This document shows positions 55,865 to 64,000 of a DNA stretch of 64,000 nt, in pieces. Both the position numbers and the translations under genes were made by a program. The stretch is from Sepioteuthis lessoniana. Its lineage: Eukaryota > Mollusca > Cephalopoda > Myopsida > Loliginidae. Below the pieces are notes generated by a model, which searched no databases, was not told where the DNA came from, and saw only the letters and a program-made list of their open reading frames with translations. The stretch is from the NCBI GenBank assembly GCA_963585895.1, contig OY757934.1:39536681-39600680 (forward strand), given 5' to 3'. How positions within the stretch are numbered: the first letter of the stretch is position 1; the number at the start of each line of letters is the position of its first letter.

Positions 55865-56080
55865 TTTTTTTTGGTACTAAATAACATGTAAAAGTTTGGT
55901 ATCATACGAGTATTACATTCTAAGAAATGGGTCAAAATATTCAATATTCATGAGTGTACAAATAATTTCGTCGTTGACTATATATATATATATATATATA
56001 TATGATGCTTCTCTCACCTGCATCTCAATAATTCGTTTTTTGATGATTCATTTTAATTTTAATCAAATTTGCGACTGCTG
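55865..56080 (+). repeat. Duplicated segment, copy 2, with (TA)n
   Basis: CATACGAGTATTACATTCTA, AAATGGGTCAAAATATTCAA, GAGTGTACAAATAATTTCGT, (TA)11 at 55980-56002, then TTCTCTCACCTGCATCTCAA. It is a second Tc1 right end with flank, without its own transposase. Confidence 0.75.
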
Positions 56081-56449
56081 TTGTATTAACATGCATTTAA
56101 ATATTATTGAAATTTGTTCATTGATTGTAAATTTGAATATTTAAACATTTGGAGTTATTGAAGAAGTTACTGTAACTTATAGGCAGGTCCAATTGACAGC
56201 ATTCAGTGTCCTCACAGAGTTAATGAATGTAAGTTTTACTTGATGATAATCAACATTATAAAATGAAGTAAATGGTCAACATTCTCAAAATATCAAAATT
56301 AAGCATTAAAGCCATTTACAACATTTTGGTTGTTTGTCGATTTGAAGTGTGACTTCCACATTAGTTAATTAAGAGGGAAAATTACTCAGCATGTTCTGTT
56401 TTCTGACCGTAAATGAAAATTTGATACCTTACAATTACATGGAGCGCAA
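56081..56449. other. No recognised feature
   Basis: AT-rich DNA up to the assembly gap. Confidence 0.4.
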
Positions 56450-56649
56450 NNNNNNNNNNNNNNNNNNNNNNNNNNNNNNNNNNNNNNNNNNNNNNNNNNN
56501 NNNNNNNNNNNNNNNNNNNNNNNNNNNNNNNNNNNNNNNNNNNNNNNNNNNNNNNNNNNNNNNNNNNNNNNNNNNNNNNNNNNNNNNNNNNNNNNNNNNN
56601 NNNNNNNNNNNNNNNNNNNNNNNNNNNNNNNNNNNNNNNNNNNNNNNNN
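56450..56649. other. Assembly gap (200 N)
   Basis: Exactly 200 N, most likely a placeholder of standard length, so the true distance is unknown. Reading frames crossing it are artefacts. Confidence 0.99.
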
Positions 56650-57058
56650 GCCAAGATAAACTTATTCAATATCAACTCAGAGCCGAACGTAGTTTTTTTC
56701 TTTTCTCCATTAATCGGTTTGATGTCTCTATTTTGTTGGCAAACGTACAAATAAATTAAAAAAAAAATGAACGAGTTTTTTTCCTTCATACTAGACGTCT
56801 TTGTTGGGCGTTTTAATCGCTGCATTTTTATCAGCTCATTGAAACAAAGATGAAAGAGTGAGAAATGAGTGATTTGCAATCTATATCTGACATGGATTTT
56901 AGAAGTATTTCTTTTTCTTCTTTAAGTTGATAAAAAGTCATTGACCGACGAGGCCATTTGGGATGGAAATAATTATTGTAAACTATTTTCGGTTTTATTT
57001 CTTGGCAAGAATTGCGAAAACCAACAATACTAACGTTTGGTCGACAAAGCATTTTATG
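56650..57058. other. No recognised feature
   Basis: AT-rich, with an A9 run near 56760. A minus-strand frame at 56831-57052 has no family resemblance. Confidence 0.35.
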
Positions 57059-57089
57059 TGTGTGCGTGTGTGTGTGTGAGTGTGTGTGA

Positions 57090-57140
<51 letters not shown>
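57059..57140 (+). repeat. (GT)n-(GA)15 compound microsatellite
   Basis: GT block with three interruptions followed directly by GA. Confidence 0.95.
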
Positions 57141-57142
<2 letters not shown>

Positions 57143-57197
57143 GGGGTGGAGAAGAGTGTTTTTAATGGCAGAAATTCAAACTGATGAAAATGACAAG

Positions 57198-57270
57198 CCT
57201 ATATATATACACACACATACACACACACACACACACACAAGCGCGCGCGTGCATATTTATATATATATAT
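57198..57270 (+). repeat. (TA)n-(CA)n-(CG)n-(TA)n mixed dinucleotide tract
   Basis: TATATATAC, ACACACACACACAC, AAGCGCGCGCGTGC and TATATATATATAT in sequence. Confidence 0.85.
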
Positions 57271-57466
57271 AGTCATTCGCTATTTAGAAATTTAAAATCT
57301 CTCTGAAGCTGAAAACGGAGAGGCTATAAGGTATTTTATTTTCCGAAATGAGCTTAACATAATTTCTATCAGTCAAAATAAACATGATCAAAATAGAATT
57401 TTTTAAAACCTTTTTTAAAAATCAAAACATGTTCAATCTTTACAATGCCAAGCTACATTTGCACCC

Positions 57467-57467
<1 letters not shown>

Positions 57468-57508
<41 letters not shown>

Positions 57509-57515
57509 CCTATAC

Positions 57516-57554
<39 letters not shown>

Positions 57555-57594
57555 CCTATACTATATATATATATATATATATATATATTGCCTA

Positions 57595-57644
<50 letters not shown>

Positions 57645-57682
57645 CCTATACTATATATATATATATATATATATATTGCCTA

Positions 57683-57732
<50 letters not shown>

Positions 57733-57738
57733 CCTATG

Positions 57739-57780
<42 letters not shown>

Positions 57781-57784
57781 CCTA

Positions 57785-57828
<44 letters not shown>

Positions 57829-57860
57829 CCTATACTATATATATATATATATATTGCCTA

Positions 57861-57896
<36 letters not shown>

Positions 57897-57900
57897 CCTA

Positions 57901-57954
<54 letters not shown>

Positions 57955-57992
57955 CCTATACTATATATATATATATATATATATATTGCCTA

Positions 57993-58032
<40 letters not shown>

Positions 58033-58036
58033 CCTA

Positions 58037-58076
<40 letters not shown>

Positions 58077-58080
58077 CCTA

Positions 58081-58126
<46 letters not shown>

Positions 58127-58130
58127 CCTA

Positions 58131-58166
<36 letters not shown>

Positions 58167-58206
58167 CCTATACTATATATATATATATATATATATATAT
58201 TGCCTA

Positions 58207-58246
<40 letters not shown>

Positions 58247-58250
58247 CCTA

Positions 58251-58292
<42 letters not shown>

Positions 58293-58296
58293 CCTA

Positions 58297-58340
<44 letters not shown>

Positions 58341-58344
58341 CCTA

Positions 58345-58378
<34 letters not shown>

Positions 58379-58414
58379 CCTATACTATATATATATATAT
58401 ATATATATTGCCTA

Positions 58415-58472
<58 letters not shown>

Positions 58473-58476
58473 CCTA

Positions 58477-58512
<36 letters not shown>

Positions 58513-58552
58513 CCTATACTATATATATATATATATATATATATATTGCCTA

Positions 58553-58587
<35 letters not shown>

Positions 58588-58592
58588 GCCTA

Positions 58593-58632
<40 letters not shown>

Positions 58633-58636
58633 CCTA

Positions 58637-58674
<38 letters not shown>

Positions 58675-58678
58675 CCTA

Positions 58679-58716
<38 letters not shown>

Positions 58717-58720
58717 CCTA

Positions 58721-58782
<62 letters not shown>
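57468..58782 (+). repeat. Interrupted (TA)n array with about 29 TTGCCTATAC spacers
   Basis: Runs of TA of variable length (about 10-45 bp) are separated by the 10-bp spacer TTGCCTATAC. I count 29 spacers, of which one reads TGCCTATGCT (about 57731) and one begins ATGCC (about 58587). The last TA run, at 58734-58782, is the longest. Long frames through the array are only repeats of YI and CLYY/LPIL and are not genes. Confidence 0.97.
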
Positions 58783-58786
<4 letters not shown>

Positions 58787-58831
58787 ACAGAAATAGAAAT
58801 GTAACAGCTTGAATATGTTTTTACATTTTTC

Positions 58832-58968
58832 TCAGAATTAAATTCACTGTTATAATTCGTGGATTACAACAAATGACCTTATATAAATATCAATACATGT
58901 ACACGTACCAAAATAAGGGGTGTATCAACATAACTTTGATTCCATTCACATGTGAACAAAGGTCAAAA
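58832..58968 (+). repeat. Dispersed 140-bp repeat, copy 1
   Basis: TTCTCAGAATTAAATTCACT, GTGGATTACAACAAATGACC and TTCCATTCACATGTGAACAA. Copy 2 is at 59512-59655 in the same orientation. Confidence 0.75.
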
Positions 58969-59011
58969 TCATCATCGTCCCTAAAGATATTTCAGTTTTA
59001 TATTCCGTTTG

Positions 59012-59018
<7 letters not shown>

Positions 59019-59075
<57 letters not shown>
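59019..59075 (+). repeat. (CA)28 microsatellite
   Basis: Uninterrupted CA run. Confidence 0.97.
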
Positions 59076-59078
<3 letters not shown>

Positions 59079-59394
59079 TTCACGCAGAAATACACGTATA
59101 CATATGCTTTACTTTCTGATTGAAATAATTGTATTTCTTAGCGACAGAAATGATAAATGTTCGAGCACAATAAAAGTTAATATTTCGAATGTCGAAATTT
59201 TAATGACATTCTTATAAAATCTTTGGCGGGAATAATTTACATTGTTTTACAAACTACATATTTAAATAGTGCATATGAAATCACCATTATATAGTATATA
59301 CTCGTATATTAGTCGATCAATTATTTGATATTTTACTGAGAAATTATAGATTTATTCTTTTCTAAGCGACAACAGATAGTTAATGGTTTGTTTG

Positions 59395-59455
59395 TTTGTT
59401 TGGTTGGTTGGTTTTACGGCATATCAACACTTGTTGGGTTATTTCAATCCAATTT
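59395..59455 (-). repeat. F-type 3' tail scrap
   Basis: TTGGTTGGTTGGTTTTACGG then CATATCAACACTTGTTGGGT: stem-loop and tail without a body. Confidence 0.6.
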
Positions 59456-59511
59456 TTTTACAAGAACTGAATTGTTTCAAGTAATCAATTGTATTCAATT
59501 ATAACTACAAG

Positions 59512-59655
59512 TTCTCACAATTAAACTTACTGTTAGAGTTGGTGGATTACATCAAATAAATATCATATAAATATCAATACATGAACACGTACCAAAATAA
59601 GAGGTGTATCAAAATAACTTTAATTCCATTCACATGTGAACATAGGTCAAACTTA
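59512..59655 (+). repeat. Dispersed 140-bp repeat, copy 2
   Basis: TTCTCACAATTAAACTTACT, GGTGGATTACATCAAATAAA, TTCCATTCACATGTGAACAT. About 85% like copy 1 by eye. Confidence 0.75.
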
Positions 59656-59665
59656 ATACTAATTT

Positions 59666-59809
59666 GCGCACAGTTATATGGTTTTAAATATTGCACAGTT
59701 ATATGATTTCAAATATTGCTCACAGTTATATGGTTTCAATTATTGCGCAAAGTTATATGGTTTCAAATATTGCGCACAGTTATATGGTTTCAAATATTCT
59801 TATCTTACA
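59666..59809 (+). repeat. Five-unit minisatellite, unit about 27-29 bp
   Basis: Units of GCGCACAGTTATATGGTTTC plus AAATATT. Related single units are found at 60155-60205. Confidence 0.85.
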
Positions 59810-59820
59810 CTGATAATTTT

Positions 59821-60145
59821 CTGGCCCAGTAGGTTGGGGCTGTAGAATATTTGTCTTGGATATGATATTAAACTATCTGACGGTGAGGCTCCAGCGTAGT
59901 ATGCTTTGGAGAATTTGGAGTACCCCTTCATTGCCATTGCTCCCAGGTCCATTCTAACCAAACTAAATCATATATATTTAATATATATAAAGAGGATTTG
60001 GCATTAAATAACCTACAATGGTTGATATGCTATAAAACCAAACCAAACCAAATCATATATATTTAACATATATGTATTTAGAGGATTTGGCATTAAATAA
60101 CCTACAATGTTTGATATGCCATAAAACCAAACCAAACCAAACCAA
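59821..60145 (+). repeat. Element F copy with doubled 3' tail
   Basis: Head CTGGCCCAGTAGGTTGGGGC, GATATGATATTAAACTATCT, CATTGCCATTGCTCCCAGG. It has no minisatellite. The 3' end (GAGGATTTGGCATTAAATAA, CCTACAATGGTTGATATGC, AAACCAAACCAAACC) occurs twice, at 59991-60050 and 60070-60145. Confidence 0.8.
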
Positions 60146-60204
60146 TAATAATTTTCGCGCAGTTATATGCTTTAAAGTATTTCGAGTGCTTATATGGTTT
60201 CAAG

Positions 60205-60710
60205 TATGAAGTCAGGTTATTCGAACGCTTTGCAATATTTTGGTAACGTGACGTACGATTGGGCAGCACTGGATAGTTTTGCTGCTGAAGTGGTGGAGGT
60301 GACGAACCACACTGGATAGTGAGATGCCGAGCTCATCTTGAACTCTCCGAATGTTATTTGCCAGATTTGCCTCGATGGGTTTTGTCATGATCTTAAAATC
60401 CACGCATTTAAGCCTTCCTGATCTGACCTGATCGTCAAGGTTCTTGCAACTCGAGTTAAATTTCTTGAATTATCTGGTCACTGTACTGTGATCAATTCAT
60501 GTTTTGCGCAACAAATGATTTTTGTTACTTTGAGACGTTATGACTCAGTTCGAATTCCTAATGCTTAAGCTCCCTAATTAGACTATGTTGCTCGTTTATT
60601 TGTGCGGCTTTCAAACCACACGTAGAGTAAAGCAATGCACAACGGGTCAGGGTAACTACCACGAAATTGCCAATTACAGTGAACACCTACTATGGTTCGA
60701 ACTGATCCAC
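60205..60710 (-). mobile_element. Mariner-like transposase relic, third copy
   Basis: The minus-strand frame gives MTKPIEANLANNIRRVQDEL, GISLSSVVRHLHHF and IVRHVTKILQSV. Further right come reversed DQVRSGRLKCVDF-type text and the shared upstream part (CACAACGGGTCAGGGTAACT). Same family as 6690-7094 and 13450-13945. It lacks the catalytic domain. Confidence 0.65.
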
Positions 60711-60717
60711 CCAGGGG

Positions 60718-60950
60718 GTGTCCTCGTGGTGTAATAGTTGAAGCGATGGACTGCGGAATCGTAATAAGCGAGTTCGTACTCCAGTCGCGCTATTACGTTC
60801 ACTTTCGGGCAAATACCCTTGGGAAAGGTATGAACCCCCTTATCCTCCCAGCTATGTGTTAAATAGTACCACTACCTTTCTTCAAGGAGAATAGCTTTGG
60901 CATTAAATAACCTACAAAGGTTGCTATACCATTAAACAAAGAAACCAACC
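60718..60950 (+). repeat. SINE-C copy
   Basis: GTGTCCTCGTGGTGTAATAG (box A-like), GCGAGTTCGTACTCCAGTCG (box B-like), CCCTTGGGAAAGGTATGAAC, and the tail TTGGCATTAAATAACCTACA with AAACAAAGAAACC. Confidence 0.85.
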
Positions 60951-61629
60951 ATGATCCACCCATTAATTTCTAAAATAAATATCGAGAAAAGACCCATATC
61001 ATAAATTCAAAACCAAACACCAAAACCAACAAGAATAAACCAAAATGTATTCTAACTACACCAGCCAGACTCGAATCTTCCTCTACAATAAAAAAAACAT
61101 ACCCAATCTATTACTGAACAAAAAACGACCGAAAATATCAAACTCCTCATCATCTCAATGCAGAAACCCCCTAGTGTCAAGAATAAATCACCCCCAAAAT
61201 TACTAAATAAGGCTACAGAAAACAAAACAAAACAAAAACAAAGTAATCCATAAAAATCAACTAAAAACCTTAAACAGCTTTGAAAGTATGTATATTGAAA
61301 GTGGAAACATACAACTCTCAATCTTAATATATACATATATACGAAAGAAGACCATCTACAAAGCATACTCTTGTGAAGCAAAATTTGTCTTCTACCCTTT
61401 CGCTTACTCTTTAATAATTCACTCAAAAAGAAAAATATTTACTTACAAACTATTTGCTTACGTACGCAGTAGTCGTTTAATGAAGAGTCCGAAAGCGATC
61501 TGGACAATTTTGGTAAATTCATCCACCGATTCCGAGCTGAAACCAAGACACTTATCCGGAAATTCGTAAGGATCTATATAATCTTAGATTATATAGACAA
61601 AATGTGTCTTTACTATTTAATCAAACATA
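60951..61629. other. No recognised feature
   Basis: A-rich on the plus strand (61000-61260), so the minus strand has a long chance frame. No family was recognised. Confidence 0.35.
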
Positions 61630-61708
<79 letters not shown>

Positions 61709-61709
61709 A
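61630..61709 (+). repeat. (AT)n-(GT)n compound microsatellite
   Basis: (TA)27 followed directly by (TG)12. Confidence 0.97.
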
Positions 61710-61786
61710 ACAAGTTTAGTTTTAAATTACGCACAAGTATTGATATGCCATTAACCTCACCCCCCCCACAACCAACTGAAAGTGTA

Positions 61787-62687
61787 CGAGGTACATACGA
61801 TAAGTTTCCAGACTTTTTTCGTATGGGCATTTAAAATTGTCATAGACACTTGAAAATTCAGTATGTTATTGCTATACATCTTATGAAATGACCGACCAAT
61901 TTTTAGGATTTCAGCTTCAATGAACAGCTACAGCAGCAATACACCCTACTAAAGCCTGATTGTCACAGCTGGTGATTTTTAAAATGCAATCTGACACTTT
62001 AGAAGAATGATATGTAATAAATTTTTGTTTTAAACATGGAAAAAATGCCAAAGAAACGTATGGAATGTTTCAGACTGCTTTTAGAGCATCTTGCATGAAT
62101 CGAGCATCAGTTTTTGAGTGGCATAAGAGATTCAAAGAAGGCAGGGAGTCTATGAGGGATGATGAGAAGTGTGGGAGGAGTAAGGAAGTCAATACACCAG
62201 AGTTGATTGGCTAAAGGGTTAGGGTTAGGGTTAGGGTTACTATGTTGAGGTTTTAAGGGAGTTCTGAAAGAGATTCCTTGGGAAGAGGCCAGCACTCTTC
62301 AAATCGGGTCAGTGGCATTCCCACCAGGACAATACACCAGGTCCACAACTCCATCCTTGTCACAGACTATTTGACCAAGATGGGCATCAAGACACACCCT
62401 CACTCTCTCTATAGTCCAGACCTTGTTCCCTGTGACTTTTGGTTATTTCCTAAGCTCAGAGGCTATCGTTATGAGATAATTGAGGAGATGAAAGAGGCTA
62501 TGACGAAGGTCATTGACACGCTCACACAAGAGGACTTCGAAGGGGCCTTGTCGAAGTTGTTGGAACGGTACAACAAGTGCATCGTAGCCGGAGGAGATTA
62601 CTTCGAAGGGGACGAGAGTTTCATGTGTGTACTATCAATAAAAGTGCCCATACGAAAAAAGTCTGGAAACCTATGGTATGCACCTCG
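61787..62687 (+). mobile_element. Mariner element with intact inverted ends and deleted centre
   Basis: 901 bp between TA dinucleotides (61785-61786, 62688-62689). Inverted ends of about 44 bp include TTTCCAGACTTTTTTCGTAT. The N-terminal part reads FCFKHGKNAKETYGMFQTAF, SVFEWHKRFKEGRESM and DDEKCGRS. The catalytic half reads ALFKSGQWH, HQDNTP and then, after an extra G that shifts frame, VHNSILVTDYLTKMGIKT, YSPDLVPCDFWLFPKLRG and ERYNKCIVAGGDYFEGD. The last two Asp are 34 residues apart (D34D), as in mariner. The middle, including the first catalytic Asp, is replaced by a telomere-type repeat. There is also an in-frame TGA before KRFLGKRP. Confidence 0.9.
62216..62239 (+). repeat. (GGGTTA)4 telomere-type repeat
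   Basis: Four perfect units exactly where the mariner's central region is missing. Confidence 0.95.
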
Positions 62688-62689
62688 TA

Positions 62690-63113
62690 TAAAGTAAGTA
62701 TATTAAAACTGACAGCATGGTTGCAAATATCTAATTAGTAGATGTATAAAGAAATATAGGATGTATCAATAAAACAAACCATCTACAGAGCATACACCTG
62801 TGAAACAAAATTGTCTCCAAAAAATTTGGTCTCTCGTTCTGACAATTCCTTTAATAACAGAAATATTTGCCTTCAACCTATTTGTTTACAAATAATACAT
62901 ATATGTATTTTTTGGCAGCATTTCTTCATTGATACATATTTTATTGAACATAATAGACATTTTTGTCTACATATTTTTTTTTTGTTAATCCTTTCGAATT
63001 GCCGTATTGATCTTATGATATTCGGTAGGAATTGGTTGATAAATCTTCCATAATTAGTTATTTCCCAAGTACTTTCTGCCCAACTTTGGGATATTATCAA
63101 GGGAGGATGTACT
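62690..63113. other. No recognised feature
   Basis: AT-rich DNA between the mariner and the terminal SINE-B. Confidence 0.35.
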
Positions 63114-63124
63114 ACAAAAGTGAT

Positions 63125-63422
63125 ACTATTTACCAACCCCTCCGCTCGGGCAGGATATGACACAAGGTCAATTTTTAAGCGGAGTTTAACAGGTTTGAAT
63201 TCAGAGTTTTCCTTCTCCTAGACTAGTCACCTAACCAAGGCTGAAGAACCTAGTCTGTCCTACTATTTACCCATAGCTGGAGGGAGAATAATTGGATTCA
63301 TACCTTCCCCAAGGATATTAGTGCTATGTGAAATGCAATCAGTCTCGTCCAGGATTTGAACTCGTGTCGCCGTGTCCATTTCCTACGACGATAACGACTA
63401 CACCACGGGTACCTTTTGTACA
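63125..63422 (-). repeat. SINE-B copy with 11-bp target-site duplication
   Basis: Near-consensus. ACAAAAGTGAT occurs at 63114-63124 and 63423-63433. A short TTTTGTACA extension follows the head. Confidence 0.9.
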
Positions 63423-63582
63423 ACAAAAGTGATGTAACTTTTGTACGTACATTACTACTTTGTAAGAATGAGCGTACATTAGTGAATCAGTGAGGCAATT
63501 CGAAAGGATTAACAAAAAATATGTAAACAAAAAATGTCTATTAAGTTCAATCAAATATGTGTAAATAATACACATATACACG

Positions 63583-64000
63583 CATGGACAAAAATATATA
63601 AGACCACCCTCGAAAATGAAGAAAAAGATATAGTTTACAATTTTTAAATTATGAAAATCATATATTAAAGATAAGGTATTATGACAATTAAATTTAAAAT
63701 ATGAAGACATTTCAATTTATTTTTTATATGTATATTAGCGTTCATACTTAATTTTTTAAATTTTGTTTTGACATAAATATAAGGCCAATGAACTGAACTA
63801 TAGAATGTAACAGCAATTTTCTATTTAATATTTTGTACATCCACCGTTAGCTTTGATAACCTCAAAAATTCGGCTAGGCATACTATCAACTAGTTTCTGA
63901 AGTTGAACCGAAGGTATTTTTACCATGCGTCTAAGATTGCGTTGTTGAGTTCAAAAATTTCTGAGTACTGTCAACCTCCTTCATAAACTTCTACAATAAT
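63583..64000 (-). mobile_element. Tc1-type transposon, right-hand end with transposase C-terminus
   Basis: The outer end near 63583 reads ATGGACAAAAATATATAAGA, like Tc1-family termini. The minus frame ending at the TAA complement 63825-63827 gives QLQKLVDSMPSRIFEVIKAN then GGCTKY, the typical Tc1 C-terminal LV.SMP.R...VI.A.GG.T.Y. The element continues beyond the window. Confidence 0.75.

Noticed and set aside
56382..56879. 165-codon frame spanning the N run
   Set aside because: Most of it is unknown sequence (200 N); the flanking residues show no family.
57384..58812. Three overlapping 400-455-codon frames
   Set aside because: They are translations of the TA array (YI and LPIL/CLYY repeats) and stay open only because the repeat lacks stops in those frames.
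61052..61426. 124-codon minus-strand frame rich in F, C and V
   Set aside because: It mirrors an A-rich plus strand; hydrophobic appearance follows from T-rich codons.

Overview
This is a eukaryotic, intron-rich, AT-rich, repeat-dominated window. It shows no bacterial operons, CRISPR arrays or prophage. The only host gene I can support is a family-18 glycoside hydrolase (chitinase-like) on the minus strand. Three of its exons are visible (14268-14196, 6591-6420, 1286-1034), they splice in matching phase, and they are separated by introns of about 7.6 kb and 5.1 kb. The gene runs off the left edge, and its first coding exon was not found. Long introns, many tRNA-like SINEs, many Tc1/mariner relics and abundant (GT)n/(GA)n/(TA)n tracts fit an invertebrate such as a mollusc, possibly a cephalopod. 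That assignment is inference.

Almost everything else is mobile DNA. I give the families local labels. SINE-A, -B, -C, -D and -E are tRNA-like SINEs (box A and box B visible in most copies); SINE-B and SINE-C copies carry clear target-site duplications. Element F is a retroposon with a conserved head, an internal 53-57 bp minisatellite and a stem-loop plus (CCAAA)n tail; F2 is a related subfamily without the minisatellite. G and H are short dispersed repeats without an assigned class. LINE-X, LINE-Y and LINE-Z are decayed non-LTR retrotransposons with reverse-transcriptase or C-terminal fragments. Tc1/mariner relics occur at 1-107, 4640-5095, 6690-7094, 13450-13945, 24248-24788, 34366-34911, 39975-40180, 40660-42030, 49296-50044, 54292-55495, 60205-60710, 61787-62687 and 63583-64000.

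Layout: 1-14.3 kb is the chitinase gene with SINEs and transposon relics in its introns. 14.1-15.2 kb holds microsatellites and a GC-rich patch that may lie near its promoter. 15.3-23 kb has SINE-B, F copies and a cluster of LINE-X pieces. 23-34 kb has SINE-D, F, E, A, C and two non-coding GC-enriched patches. 34-38 kb is a run of minus-strand LINE-X 3' ends. 38-48 kb mixes LINE-Y, a Tc1 relic, an inverted SINE-D pair, F copies and a GC-rich element. 48-56 kb has microsatellites and nested transposons. A 200-N assembly gap is at 56450-56649. 57.5-58.8 kb is a 1.3 kb (TA)n array interrupted by about 29 copies of a TTGCCTATAC-like spacer. 59-64 kb has F tails, mariner relics (one with (TTAGGG)4 at its deletion scar), SINE-C, SINE-B and a Tc1 end.

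I found no convincing new multi-gene system. The most original signals are element F and the 3' tail it shares with other elements, the telomere-type repeat inside a deleted mariner, the paired mariner derivatives with the same deletion, and the interrupted TA array.
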